From NCBI RefSeq assembly GCF_963576675.1, contig NC_088916.1, positions 87,561,501 through 87,625,500 of the forward strand: a stretch of DNA of 64,000 nucleotides, read 5' to 3'. A program made the position numbers and the translations under genes. The notes under the pieces were generated by a model. It was not told the origin of the DNA and searched no databases. It worked only from the letters and a program-made list of their open reading frames with translations. Source of the DNA: Euphorbia lathyris. Taxonomy: Eukaryota > Streptophyta > Magnoliopsida > Malpighiales > Euphorbiaceae. This document shows positions 32,091-45,245 of the stretch, in pieces; the stretch's first letter is position 1; every line of letters starts with the position of its first letter.

Positions 32091-33746
32091 CTAACGATAT
32101 CCTTTCGCTACTAACCTAGATTTGTAGGTGCTAACCTTTCCATCCATGTCTGTCTTCTTTTTGAAGATCCACTTGCACCCAATGGGTATTATCCCTTCGG
32201 GTGGATCAACCAACGTCCACACTTGGTTAGTATACATGGAATCCATTTCAGAATCCATGGCCTCAAGCCATGCTTTAGAATCTGGACTAGTAAGAGCCTC
32301 TTCGTAGTTTTCGGGTTCGTCATCTAACACGGGAACCTCATTATCATCTCCCACTAGAAAACCATATCTAATTGGGAGTTCACGAACTCTTTGTGATCTA
32401 CAAATAGGTGGCACTAGAGTCTCATCTAATGGGACTCCTTCGGGTACCTCAACCGCCTCTGTTGTTTCAGTCGGTGTTTCTTTTTCTTGAACTTCGTCAA
32501 GTTCAATCATGCTTCCCTTTTGTGTTTCTTCGAGAAACTCTTTCTCTAAGAAGGTTGCGTGCTTGGATATGATTACTTTCTGATCATCTGGATGATAGAA
32601 GTAATATCCCATAGTTTCCTTAGGGTATCCAATGAAGAAACATTTATCAGATTTCGAATCTAGTTTGTCAGACGCAATGCGTTTGACAAAGGCTGAACAA
32701 CCCCATATTCTCATAAATGAAAACATGGGTTTCCTACCAACGAACAATTCATATGGTGTGGAACTAGCGGATTTAGTTGGTACTCGATTTAGGGTGAAGA
32801 GGGCAGTTTCTAAGGCATAGCCCCAGAACGTCTTTGGAAGTAAGGCCATGCTCATCATGGATCGTACCATATCTAATAGGGTACGGTTTCTCCTCTCGGA
32901 CACACCATTGTGTTGTGGTGTATAGGGAGGTGTCCATTGTGAGCATATCCCACATTCAGTTAGATAATTCAGAAAATCATCTGAAAGATATTCGCCACCT
33001 CGATCAGATCGAAGCGTCTTTATTTTCTTTCCTAATTGATTTTCTACTTCATTCTTGAAGCATTTGAATTTCTCAAAAGCTTCTGACTTGTGCTTCATCA
33101 AGTAGATGTAACCATATCGGGTATGGTCATCTATGAAGCTTATGAAGAATCTGAATCCTCCTCTTGCTTGGACTGACATAGGACCACATACATCTAAATG
33201 AATGAGTCCTAGAGTGTCTGATACACGCTCACCTTTATTGCTAAAGGGTGTCTTTGTCATTTTACCTTTTAAACATGATTCGCATGTTTCCAATGATTCG
33301 GGATCGATTGGATCTATAAGCCCATCTGAATGTAGCTTTAGCATGCGTCTCTTGTTTATGTGGCCTAAACGACGATGCCACAAGTAAGTTGAATTATCTA
33401 GCTTATGTCTTTTGGTATCAATTGCAAAAGCAGGAATTTTGTTATCTAACACATAAATCCCATTTTGTGAAATTCCTGAAAAATAAAAGATCGAATCTTT
33501 ATAAAAATTGCAACTCTTGTCTTTTATTGAAATATGAAAACCGTCGTCAACAAGACGGCTAATTAGAAATAATATTTCTAGATATTCCTGGAATATCCTC
33601 AGGCTGCATCCGGTATCAAGTACCAAAAGATTCAGACTGTGAAATTTCAATATAAAACATACCAGATGTTGAAGTCCCAGCTTCTTCCCCTTTTGAGGAA
33701 GGCTAGGTACACCAACAGTTTCTTTTCCAATGCCCGTCTTTACCAC
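32091..33746 (-). pseudogene. Copia protease remnant, integrase and RT N-terminus
   Basis: A long open stretch. A VLDTGCS protease site lies early in it. The pre-integrase zinc motif (LWHRRLGHINK ... CESC) follows, then the integrase core (HLDVCGP, LRSDRGGEY, QHNGVSERR), a linker, and RT text up to LVAKGYR, where an in-frame TAG stops translation. The first 60 or so residues around the protease look scrambled. It is part of the same decayed polyprotein as its neighbours. Confidence 0.85.
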
Positions 33747-33981
33747 AGAAGTGGCACTCTTCTTTGGGCTTCTTCACTTCCTTTCCCCTAGCTTTGTAGG
33801 GCACGACTTTCTTACCTTTCTTGGGATAATTAGGATTGGGATAGCTCCCTTTCCTTTTCTTTGATCCCTCAATGACAAAAGCCGGTATGGCTTTGTCTTT
33901 CTTCATATTGGGCTCAACTGACTTGAGCATATTTGCAAGCTCTTCAAGAGAGGTTTGCAAGTCATTCATCTGATAGTTCAT
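33703..33981 (-). pseudogene. Copia gag C-terminus with zinc knuckle
   Basis: 92 residues with a basic linker and one CCHC knuckle (CHFCGKDGHWKRNC). It is out of frame with both the protease part downstream and the gag body upstream, so it was once joined to them. Confidence 0.82.
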
Positions 33982-33999
33982 AGTAAAATATGAATAACT

Positions 34000-34548
34000 T
34001 TATGGGAGGGATTGAAGAATTAAGTCTATACTTAATTCGTTATCCATCGCAAATCCAATACTAGAAAGTTTGGTAATGTAGCCAATCATCTTGACACAAT
34101 GTGTCATGACAGATGTGCCCTCTTGCATCCTACTAAGATATAGCAACTTGGATATCTCATAGCATTCGCACCTGGTTTGTTTCCCAAACAATTCCTTTAG
34201 GTGCATGATGATGGAATAGGCATCCATTTCCTCATGTTGCCTTTGTAATTTCGGTGTCATCGATGCAAGTATGATGCATCCGACATGATCATCATCAGCC
34301 TTATGCTTCTGGTAAGCATCAATTTCCTCAATGGGAGCATCATCAGCAGGGAGAGGGGGTATCGATGTATCAAGTACATACCCTATTTTATCGAACTTCA
34401 AAACAATTTTGAGGTTACGAAACCAGTCGGTGAAGTTTGAACCATTCAATTTGTTATCGGTAAGAATGTTTTGCAGATTGGTTTTAGTCATGATTATAAG
34501 AGTGGGTTTAATTAAACCTGAGAGTGAGAAAGAGTAAACGTATGTCAT
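34000..34548 (-). pseudogene. Copia gag body
   Basis: Copia gag domain with the LNGSNFTDWFRNLKIVLK start typical of the family. The natural start is probably the internal Met at about 34,491 (MTKTNL). A stop at the 3' side separates it from the zinc-knuckle part. Confidence 0.82.
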
Positions 34549-35345
34549 TCATTTGCTTAAAGTATATCAATCTAAAATTATAGGCCTTTTAGTTTATTTT
34601 AGATTGCTCCCACTATTTTTCCAAATTAATAGCCCTCCATATTAATTCGAAGAATTTCACAAATCCTTTAGCGAGCTAGGATCCTAACTCCTGAGATTTC
34701 GCCTTGAGTTTACTCAACAAGCTAGTCTCATTCATTAGGTAGATTCATGTAATCAATCACATCTTTAATGTGATTCCTAGGTTATTGGGTTACTAACCAC
34801 ATTAGTAACTAATATGCTATTCATATTAATCCCAACCGTCTTGCCCATTAGTTTATGACAACATGAGTTTACTCATCCAATTATCATAATCTAATTTAAG
34901 TATTACCCCATATTCATGAAAAATGATTTTTGATAATTCAGGTGTTACCGAAAGGACCCCGAGCTTGAGTTTACTCAACAACCCAAAGGCCCTCAGCACT
35001 GCCGGCTGAATTATAATATTAGGGAGGGGCAACCGATTTTAATAACTTGTTTATTTACTTAACTTTTTAATGAGGGATTTTATTTTAGGTCTCATAATCT
35101 AACTTAGTCTTGATTTGCTTTAGCATACATCAGACACATACATTCACATACATTGGCGTTATGGACATATCATCTAAATTATTCCGTCGAGCCAGAGACG
35201 GAATAAAAGGGCAAACCTAAGGAAATACTAACTATTACATATTTCTCTTTAGGTCCTCCGTCTTCTCCATGGCGCCTTGAAATTACATATTAATTTCTAT
35301 ACTACTAAAGAAAACTTCAATTGAATTGAAGGGAATTAGATGAGA
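34549..35345 (-). other. Copia 5' leader with hairpin repeats
   Basis: Long untranslated leader of the same copia element. It holds three copies of a near-perfect dyad, (T/A)TGAGTTTACTCA(A/T), at 34,704-34,717, 34,863-34,876 and 34,965-34,978. There is no coding sequence. The 5' LTR and primer site expected to the right are missing; sequence of a different character starts near 35,345. Confidence 0.6.
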
Positions 35346-38300
35346 GGAGAAACGGGGTCGGGAGACGTCAGTAAACCATCTAGTCTAGCTCTTTCTGGCA
35401 ACTCGAGTTCACCAATGCCACAACGAATGCGCAATCACCCGACGTTAAGGCACCGATTTAATCTGGTTCAGCGTACGTCCTCGGCGACCGCAAGACTTGG
35501 AGCATGAAGTTTCTGGGCACCCTTCCGCTTCCTATAGGTGCGAATCCTGAGATAGGCCGAAGAGGAGAATAAGTGAAGTCCCGGTAAGCAAGCCTTTCAC
35601 CTCGGGGCTCTACCACTAGCTATGATCAGGTTTGGCTAAATGTCTAGAAAGCCTCGTCCCTACGTTGATTAGAAAGGCGAGTTGGGCGCAACTTCGGAAA
35701 ATCCTGATCAAAACTCCAGCTGTTCCCTGGATCTGATTCTCACACCTCCCCATTAGATTGATGAATTGGAAGCGAAATGCTGGAGAAGGAAGGGTGGAGA
35801 AAGATCTATAGAATCTACAACAACTGGGAGACCAGACCTATAAGGAAGGCCTCTTCTTCTTCTCTAGCCCTTGACTTACTTATTAGCCTCCGTCTCCGTA
35901 TGCCCAAAAAAAGGAAGTCTTTCACTCATAGACTGCCTTAAGTATTCAGCATTTCAGCTGGAGCTCTTGTCGGAACTCGTATTTAAGTAGAAAGATCTAT
36001 GGGCTACTTTCGCTTTTTTCGGCACGAAGACCCGAACCATCTTTCTTATATGGTCTGGCCATTAAGGGCTGTGGTCAAATTGACTTGGCGAAGTTTAATG
36101 GACGCCTTCCATCCGTGACACTATATAGCCCCCAAAAAAGGGATTCCGGGCGGTTTCTATATAAGCCAACGAGTCCACTTTGAGATGGTTAAACACCCCA
36201 TCTTCAGTCGTGATTCCCCTTGGTCTAGTCACTGGAGTCGTTTGCCAGGAAAAAAGAGCAGCTTAGGTCAGTCAAGTATCTTTAGTGGATATTCCGTAGC
36301 GTAGCATGATCAGAGTCAATAACTTTCTCCATGCATTGGTCCGGTCAGTCAGAAGAAGGCTTATATCATCTATGCGTGAAACTACGATCATTGCTAAAAA
36401 TCCTGGTTCAAATGGCCGGTTTCCCTTCAGGAACGACCGACCCCTGAAAGAGGCAAAAAAGTAGTGTTTTAGCCATAGCGAGATCACCGATTTCCACATT
36501 TATGACATGTCCCTCGATAAAAAACAGGAATTAACCATTAAAGAAGAGAGAGTAAGATAGGTACAATTCACTTCCTAATCCACAGGGACAGGGTAAGGAG
36601 GCTAGAACTAGAACAGAAGCACTCAAAGCATACGAATCTGCTTAATCAATTGTTTTTTAATAATCTTCCAAAGCAGATCTTTCAACATCCAAACCAGATG
36701 AAGGAGAAAGGAGAAGGCTAACCTAACTGTATTCCCAGAATCGAATTGAAAGCGTGTCGAGGTAGGTTTTCCACCTTCTCAACTAGGGACGGCTGCTAGG
36801 ACACAAAGCCGTTAAAGATTACGAAGAGAAGGGTGCGTCGGATTGGATAGAGTGTTTTGTTAGCTGAGAAAAAGAGTGGCAGCATTGAATTACCTTTGGT
36901 GCACTAAACTAAAGAGAGTTTCGCGAAGGCACTATTGGAGCGAGTTTTCATAAAAACCAAGCTTGCTATTCTAGCTCGGTTTGCTGTTTGCTCTTGTTGT
37001 TAGCATCATGATCAGGTTTAGGAGGCGCGAATAAAAGAACCTTTCTTTCGGATTATTCCATCCTATCATCCTTTGTAATGGGTTAACCTCATCACCTTCA
37101 TCATCACTTTTCTAAGTGATAGATAGACATGAAGCTTTAATAAGTTTAGGCCTCGTTCACTGTGAGGTATTACCTGTTGGTTTTTGAGGAGAAGTAAAGT
37201 AGAAAAATCCGATTCTGCTACGCGCCTTTTCTTCTGCCACTTATCCTTGCACAGATGTTCTCGAATAAACTAAATGCCGCCGGGGGATATTTTTTTTAAT
37301 AAGTAAGTGCCTAGCGCTTTCAAAAGAAAGTAAGTAAAGGAGGTAACAGAGCTAATGAGCGAGCCCTGGACCTTATATAGTGTCAAACCTTGCACTACTT
37401 AGGACATACAATTAACAATTTATCCCCCCATAGGCAATCTGTCTCAATTCCACACTTCCCTTACCCAGCTTGAAGTAGGAAGTGAAGTTACTGTCTTCAC
37501 TTCAGGGCAATTAGTTTCTTATCTACGACACCTCTTTTACTATTTGTAAATCCCTTCTTAGTTAATGAAAATAGATGTCTCGCCTGTAGAATCTTTAGCT
37601 TAGCCTTAGCCTCGATAGAAATCCCATGCATCCCATCCACATCGGAGTCAATAGCAGCCTACTCCGGGCTTATTATACGACAGCACTCGCAAAGGTAAAG
37701 TCCTTACTTAAACTTATTAAAGGCTTTAATTCTTCCTTCTGTCGAATTTCTTCCTTTTCTTTTCATGTGCAGCCTTTACTTTATCTTATTATACGATAAA
37801 CCAGTAGGTATTCAATTTCCCTAGTCTAGCCTCAACCATATTTACAAAAGCTTTTTACCCACGGTTACAAGGGTCCCGAGACAGACAAGTGATGCCAAAA
37901 GCATCAATACTACATACAAGCTTTTCCTCAACCCCATAGCAGCAGACTCCCTGACATCGGGAAAGGGCACTATACATATACAGAACGAGCACTCGAACCG
38001 ATGGAATTGGGCGATTCAGACAATATATAAGGAAACCTAGGGCCCTATGACCCAATCCTTTTGGGATCTGAAAAACATAGTATAGTGTTAGAGCTCTCGT
38101 CAAAGGGTGAAGAAAGTGATTTTTTCAAACGCGTCATCGACTTACTCTACTCTATCAAGTAAGAGAGAGCGACAAATAATTAGAGCAGGATGTGGAATCT
38201 CTCTCCTATGCATTTTGCACCTACCCCAGGCGTGATCAGTAGAGAATAGATTCTGAAAAAGAAACTGCATTAGGCTTGATTCTGTCATAACGGATATGCG

Positions 38301-38804
38301 GGCAGACCCTGGATTTTAATTTGAAAGATAAGGGTTTCAGCTCAACAGGCGTATATATATAATAAAAATAAAAAAGGCATAAATTCTTTCAAAGTAGCTA
38401 GTAGCTAAACCAGATTCAATTGAGTTGCTTTTCGTCTTTGAATGCCGAGCAAGTCGTCTCCTTCCTTTCAAAAGAACAGTCATTTTTTCTGTTGCCCGAA
38501 ATGGCTTGGGTGGGAGCATTTCTTACTTGGTAAACTCTGTTTTAAGCCGATGTAGTTGCGGCGAGCAAGTAAATTCAAATTCAATAAAAAAGGAAAGTCC
38601 CATCCCCAGAGCGAGGGTACGAAAGATAGCCATTCTTCGCATCTCTCAAGGCAGAAAGACAGTCAGTCCGAGACTACTATTAATAAGACTCAGAGCTATA
38701 CCCTACGCATTCCGTCTATTGCCTTCTAAGGCTAAAGAGCTTCCTCGATAACGAGCCGAGCTTCACTTCCTTTTCTTAGCAATTAGATCTCTTCCCCCCA
38801 GGTG

Positions 38805-39014
38805 CTATTCTTCTTGGTGGCTGCTTGAAAGCCTTAGAAGCTTGTGCTCCACTAAACAGGGCATCTCATGATAGTTCCATACAAAACAATCTCTGTTCCC
38901 TTTACCAATCAACCATTTACTGTAAGTAAACACAAATGGAAGTTGATCCTTCACCATTCTCCAGCAATGAGTGGCATAGCTAGGGCAGGGCTTCTTTTTC
39001 AGACATGCGCCCAA
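38805..39014 (-). pseudogene. LINE scrap (zf-RVT-like), inside the mitochondrial-like block
   Basis: Minus-strand reading with a VKDQLPF..SKWLIGKG pattern, seen near the end of plant LINE RT proteins. Very short and uncertain. Confidence 0.4.
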
Positions 39015-39044
39015 TCAGAAAAACGGAAGCTCTCAAATTCTATC

Positions 39045-39240
39045 TAAACTGTTGTCTGATAGATTGGCCCGAATTTACGAACAAACGGGCTTTGTTCCTG
39101 GCCGTAATATTGTTGAAAATATTGCCCTTGCCTGCTGCGGATATTGAAAAGCATTATGGTTTGGACATTGCCAAAGTTGATATGCAAAAGGCTTACGTGT
39201 CTCTTGGGACTTCCTATTGGCTGTTTTAGCTAAGTTTGCT
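39045..39240 (+). pseudogene. LINE reverse transcriptase scrap
   Basis: Two frames contain LINE RT text: QTGFVPGRNIVENI in one and KVDMQKAYVSL in the next. These are motifs from the RT finger and palm in correct order but frameshifted. It lies head-on to the neighbouring minus-strand scrap. Confidence 0.7.
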
Positions 39241-41708
39241 TTCTCATCTCAGTGGTACTCTTTCTTTTACGGATTGGCTCAGCACACATTTCTCTATCAA
39301 GAAATCTTGCATTCATAACCAGTCTTTCCGCACATACTTCTAATGCCGGTATTGAATCCCAGAAAAAAGCATAGGAGAAGGCTGTTGCCAACTTGCTATT
39401 GAAGGCATAGATCGATCTTAGCACACCTTTTATATCCAACTCATTCTGCTGTAAGGCTACGCATAGCGCAACTATAAGGTAGGTAATCGCTTTTCTTTAA
39501 AGGAGAGAGAAGGGAAGGCCCAGTGCCTGATCGATGAATTCACTTGAGAAAGCGTATCGGCCTGATCCTAGTGGCTCGGAAGGTCATTCATACTTCATTT
39601 CTTTCTGGGGATAAAAGAGAGTTGGATAACAAAACCAACAAAAGAAAATGGGGAAGTTTGTCTTGAGTCTTCTTGGGGGGCAAAGAGTAATCACAGATAG
39701 CGTCGTTTTTCTTCGTCAATCAATTCTATTAGCACCCACCTTTGGATCTGGAAGTGAGGATGTTCTAGTCTAGTTACAGATGAATGGAGTGGGATTTCCG
39801 AGTCCATAATATGGGAATCGCTTGTTATTTAGATATCCCGACTGTGCACGACACTAGGACAGAGGTTTTAACTGTAGTAAGAGTAAGCCGCATAACCTTC
39901 TTGTACTAACCGCACTTAGAGTATTACTAACTCAAAGCAAGGCCAACCCCTTAGGGCATTAGCCAGAACCAGATAACTTAGGCATGATGGTAATTCACCC
40001 GTACCAACCTAGTCACAAGCCACAATGGATCCCCGGTAGCCAACCCATAAAGGAAAGGAGTTAGACAATAGGAATTAAGTTGTTTAGCTGGTAGGGCAAT
40101 CAGAATCATCCTTGAACCTTCTGAGAGATATCCTTTTGTCTAATCCATCTTATTAAGGTGGAGGGCCTGGAGTTCCTTTTTTGATTCCCTTTTGTAGAAG
40201 CAAAAGCACGACCCGGAAAGATCCTTCACAGATAGAAAGAATCCAGGTTCCGCTCTACTTCTCCAAATTCGTTTGTATAATGGGGATAAGCGAATTGCGA
40301 GCATACTCGATGTCGATGTGAGGCAGCTATGCGTGTGCTGTGCTAGAGAGGAAATAAAGCCAAGCTGATATCATATAAAGGTATGGCATAATATTGATTG
40401 GCAGGTCTACTAGAGATGGCTTTTCTGGGAATCAGTCTTCATCCTCTTCCCTGACTTGGTTTGCTCCGTTGTGAAAGAATCCGCAGGAGTGAACTGTGCT
40501 GCTAGCGAGGAGGGTCCTTTTTTCTCTTGCCTTGGACATTGGTAAATCCGTCCCTCTCAGCTCTCCTAGCGATGTCACCTATTCCCACCCAAGGAATTGC
40601 TTATTACAGACAGACCGGTCCCACAGCTGAAGACGAGAAGCATTCGCAGAGTTTATTCACTCGCAGGCAGGCTTGCTCATTCATTCGTTTGTCAGCTCGC
40701 TCGCTGTCTACTAAACGAGCCAAGAAAAAACAGCCGTACAGAAACAAAAAAGAGGACTTTACCCTTCTATCAAAAGGGCTTACATCTAATCTAGTGTTAG
40801 CAGCCCTACTTAAGAAAGAATAAGAACAGTAGGAAAGAAGAGCTTTCATGTAATGCCGTGGCTACTCTTTTTGTTTTTTATTAGATCAAGGGGAAGTTCT
40901 TGCTCCTCTCCTAAGGACACTATCCAGCTTTCTTTTTTTACTTTATTAGTTTAAGCTTGCTTGCATTGACACCCTGTAAGATGAAGAGTCAGCTTTTTGA
41001 GATTAAGCCATTGTGGGGCCTCCCTCTGCTGAGAAAGTTCTTTGATGGAGTTGCAGCTCTTTATCACCATATCTTCCCTTAAGCTCGAGATGTCTTTCCC
41101 AGGATCGAGAAGGAAGAAGTTAGAATGTCCATCTACAAATCTACAATGAAGATAGGGTACCTACCATCGATCAAATAAATCGAGTAAAGTAAAAGTAAGG
41201 GGTCTTTCGCCTTCGAGACAGAGGTCACATCTATGAGCTAGGATTCAATTAAACCTTTGAAAAAAAAAAGAAAAATTTGACATCAATCATCCATTGGATC
41301 TTTCTCTTGCATCAGACGAGCTCGCACTACTCGAAGCGAAGCCTCCGTAAACTCATTGTTGGGTTCTATCGTAGTGAAGGTTGCTGTGAAGAGATCCTTG
41401 TGCCAGTGAAGATTGCTTCCAGTGATCGGGAAATAAAAAATACAAAAACCTATTGTGAAATAGTCAATCTCTTCCCGGACTGAAGGAAGAAAGATCGTAA
41501 GGGGTGCCCTTTCAAGTAGTAGCTATATCGTATTGAAAGAACTATATAGGTGCACGCATTAAAAATCTCTACGGCACAGGCATAAGAACAGATGCAAAGG
41601 AAGACACTCTCGCATGAATTACGAGTAATAATCTCGCCAGGAGAGGGGAACTATCTGATCAAATCAAGTTTTCTTTTTCCTATCATAGGCAGCTTCCTTA
41701 TATGTAAA

Positions 41709-42160
41709 TCACAATCTACAAATAAATAAAAAATGTGCTACATCATCATTATCATCATCAGATGGGTAATTTTTCTCATTACCAACCACATAATCTTGCA
41801 AGCGAGCAGGCAAGCGGCGTTGGTGCTGTGGATGACTAGAAGACTCTGCAGGAGTAGGCGTCACATGTGATGGAGGAACATCATTAGTAGACTGCACAAT
41901 TTGATCTTCAACTTGTCTTTCTCTATTGACATGACAACAATTAGCACCGGCAAAGATAATATTATCTTGAACTGACCAATCCCAAACACCATCCTCGCCA
42001 AAAGAAAAGTAAGATCTCGACTGACTTTTTAGTCTTCGGATTATACAGCTTGTCACCTTTCGTCTCATGACTGTAGCCAATAAAGATACACTTTTTTTTG
42101 CCTTGTCATCTAGCTTCAGGCACGGCAATACAACAACCTTTATGATCAAGCAATTGTAAA
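41709..42160 (-). pseudogene. Copia integrase/RT linker scrap
   Basis: Minus-strand text with a KLDDKAKK start, an EDGVWDW segment and the ARLQDYVVGNE phrase, which mark the linker between copia integrase and RT. Disrupted by a frame slip at about 42,060. Confidence 0.68.
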
Positions 42161-42279
42161 CTCCTTATTTAGGCTAGCTACTTTGCTGATTAACAAGATT
42201 ATCGCATTGGAGCTGTGACAGTTACGTAAACTACTTTCTTAATGAATCTGAGGTCAAAGCCAGTGAGTAAGCCTACCCA

Positions 42280-42552
42280 CTAGGCCCTTGAGGAAGATCC
42301 AATATATATAATAATATATATATAGATATGTCGGCGAAGCAGCTGTTGAGGGGTTGAAGCTTTGTGCCGTGTCCAACCAGATGTACTCGTCCCGAAGAAC
42401 AGTATAACCAGACCAAGCAATATAGCAGCTACCTTTAAGCGTATCATGTCTACCGAATCATTAGGATGTACCTGTGGCGGGTCTGCTTCATTGAAGTATT
42501 CTCTCCTGTTGTGAAAGACAGCTCTATTCGCGTCTTGCTTGCCAGTCTCCAA
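42280..42552 (-). other. Small open frame of unknown identity
   Basis: 90 residues with one strongly hydrophobic segment (VAAILLGLVILFFG) preceded by charged sequence, which could form a single membrane span. I do not recognise a family. It could be a chance frame in the mitochondrial-like block. Confidence 0.25.
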
Positions 42553-44635
42553 GGGATTAAATATAAAGACTCACTACACTGTTCCAATAGCTTTGACTCC
42601 CTAACATTGATTTGACTCCCATCCCAGAACCGCAGTTACTATATATAATCAGATTCCATAACGTACATTTGTACTCTATCTGCAAAAGAAAGATCTTTTT
42701 GAAGCGGTTATTACCACAGCGGATGCTAAGACTGGACTTGCTCGCATCTCTCTCAAGAGTAAAAAGAAATCCCCTATTCGCTGCCCCCACGTGAAAGCTA
42801 TAGAAGTACCATATTTTTCTTTAACTGCAACTGCGCAGAAAGAAAGGCTCCCCTTCGTGTTCGTGCCCCACGGTCTAATAGATGTGTCAAAGAGGGGATA
42901 TTCCCCTAAGAGCGGAAATCCCCCACCCAAACGACTTGCAGTATATTCGTCGCAAACATTATTTATTTGTCCAATTCTTCCATTCCCTCCTTCTATCAAA
43001 GAGCCAAACTATTCGATGAAGCGAATTCGATAGCACATTGTGAAATTCCTCTTTCCACTAGCAGCTTATTCTCAAACAGGAGATTCTATTCTGATTCAAT
43101 TTCATTCACCGGCTATTCACTCACCATTTGGACATTTGTAAACAACCTAGCAACAGCTTCTTATACTGCGAATTCTTCTTCAATGGTTACACCGACAAGA
43201 GCTCTTTACGGTCTGACTTCTGTGGCATTTGTCCCCAGCTTTCAGTGAAGTTCCTAAATAAAAAATTCATATCTGATGTCCGGCATTTCGAGAGGCATAT
43301 GAATAGTGAATATATCCCCCTTCCTAAAGACCCACGAAAAGGGGGTATTCTTGTCTTTCACTCTCATTACTTTTCTTGTGGGGAAGAGCTGCTTTTCAAA
43401 CGTCACTCGTTCAAAAGCCACTTTAGTTGATGTGTCCCATGCTAAGTAGCTTCGACTTGCTCTTACGAGATATGCCTTGCCTGCATTAAGAGAAGAAGGT
43501 GGGCCTTGGTCTTCTTCAGAATATTCAGGTCCAAAGTTCTCACTCCAAGTATTCCGTTCGTTTTATCCCATACGAATCCAAGACAATTTTCAGCAGACTT
43601 AGTTAGTTAAGAGGACCATCTATTCAGGCTTGGCACACTAAGAGAGGATCCTCCACAGCTAAGGAATTCACTTGGCCTTGTTGGATCGATCAAGACAACT
43701 TCCCTCCCAACTAGCTCCCACACTCAAGCTTATTTATTTAGCTACAGGGCAACTAGTTTAAATACTTATTAAATAGAATAGGATCTTTCTTAGCCCACCG
43801 GTGTACGTGATTCACTAGTCTAGCCTTCTCTTCCCTCTGCTCTGGGGAATATGATTAAGCTCTTGCTCACTAGATTTGAAGGGAGAGACCCGGGAACACA
43901 TGTGGTTCTTTTATTTGGCGATACTCGTGCAAGCTCAAAATAGATGTACTCTCGAGTCGCTAAACCCGGGGAATTGGACATAAAGAGCTCTTTCATTTTA
44001 AGAGAGGCTCTTTCCTTGTGTATCGGCAGGTACCAGTTCCTGAGAAGACAAGGGAGTCCCAAACGGTTTCTTACGCTAAGCTCAGTTATGTGAGTGCTGC
44101 AAGGGAGTAACGTGAGCTACGTCTTAATATTAAGAAGGTAGCGATCTTGTTCCAAAGGAAGGCTCAAGAGCCGTGGATATCCTATAGTGAAAGTAAGGGC
44201 CCTTCTTTTTTTTAGTAGAATGTCGCGTGAAGCTTTTTTTTTCATTCTGAATCTTGTCACTGACTCGAGGTTTTCGCCTAATGAATTCGTTTACATTTCC
44301 TTTCCGATTTCAAAACAATTGAAAAAATCTTCATATATATAGAAAACAAAGCAAACCACTTTTCTTTCCCCTGTAAAATTGAAAGAATAGCATTATATAT
44401 ATATATTATGGATATGGAAAAAAAATGCAATTCAACTGCCACATCAGTTAAACTCAACCATTGAATACTGAAAGAAAGCATAAATGATCTAGTTCATTAT
44501 TGAATGTATTGTTTAAGAAAAAGTAGAAATATCATATAAGATTCGAAGGGCGATTTACTGTCGAGAAAAAAGAGATAGGCTAGACTAAGAGCTCCCAGGA
44601 AGCAGGAAGGACGCTTTCAGAGACCGTCGAAACGG

Positions 44636-44959
44636 ATGCCACACCTCACCTCAAGCCAAATTGCTACAAATATTCGGGAGTGCATAAGAAAAGGTCTCGG
44701 GGGGGATCCCATGGCCAAGACAATCATGCGGCCAAAGAAGGTAAGACCCGCCGCTTGGATAGAAGATGGCTTTCGCCAAAGAAAAAGCCCAATCGAAAAT
44801 AACTACCATATGATATGTATGCTAGCCTACGACAGAGGCCAAACCAACCCAGGAGAGTTTTATATAAAGAACGAGAGAGCGATCGTGCTTCTTGCGAGGC
44901 TTCACCTACGCTTGAAATGGCCTAACGGAAACAGTCCTGAGTCGGTCAATCAAACATAG
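44636..44959 (+). other. Small basic open frame of unknown identity
   Basis: 107 residues, basic, starting with ATG, in the GC-richest part of the block. Codon texture is coding-like and the frame is flanked by no repeats. No domain recognised. Possibly a remnant of a mitochondrial or plasmid-like ORF. Confidence 0.3.
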
Positions 44960-45245
44960 AGTTAGTAAGTCCAACAATCAGACGGGCTCAGCGAATGCTG
45001 CCTTCACTCATTCTTGGGCCTTCGGGCCCGTCAGGGACGACTCCAGTCAAGCAATACAAAGAATGACATTGACCAGCCAGATATCACGTAGAAAAGACAG
45101 ATCCGACCCCCTCGCGGGGAGCCTAGTCGAAGGAGTAGTTCGCAGAGCACTATGTACAGGCTGCAAAGGGCAGCGCCCCTTTTACAGGGAAAGTTTGATT
45201 GCGTGGAAAGGGATAGTGAGGGCTCAAATACTTACTAAGAGTTAG

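Larger units (their letters stand above)
35346..45245. other. Mitochondrial-like DNA block (probable NUMT)
   Basis: About 9.9 kb of clearly different texture: higher GC by eye, dense AGAAAG/CTTTCTT-type words, almost no long frames, no LTR or TIR. This resembles intergenic DNA of angiosperm mitochondrial genomes, which also carry LINE and copia scraps like those found inside it. I could not identify a standard mitochondrial gene, rRNA or tRNA, so the origin is an inference. Both edges abut copia sequence. Confidence 0.5.

Noticed and set aside
35346..45245. Standard mitochondrial genes, rRNA or tRNA in the foreign block
   Set aside because: I searched by eye for common tRNA box words and conserved rRNA or cox/nad/atp text and found none that I could support.
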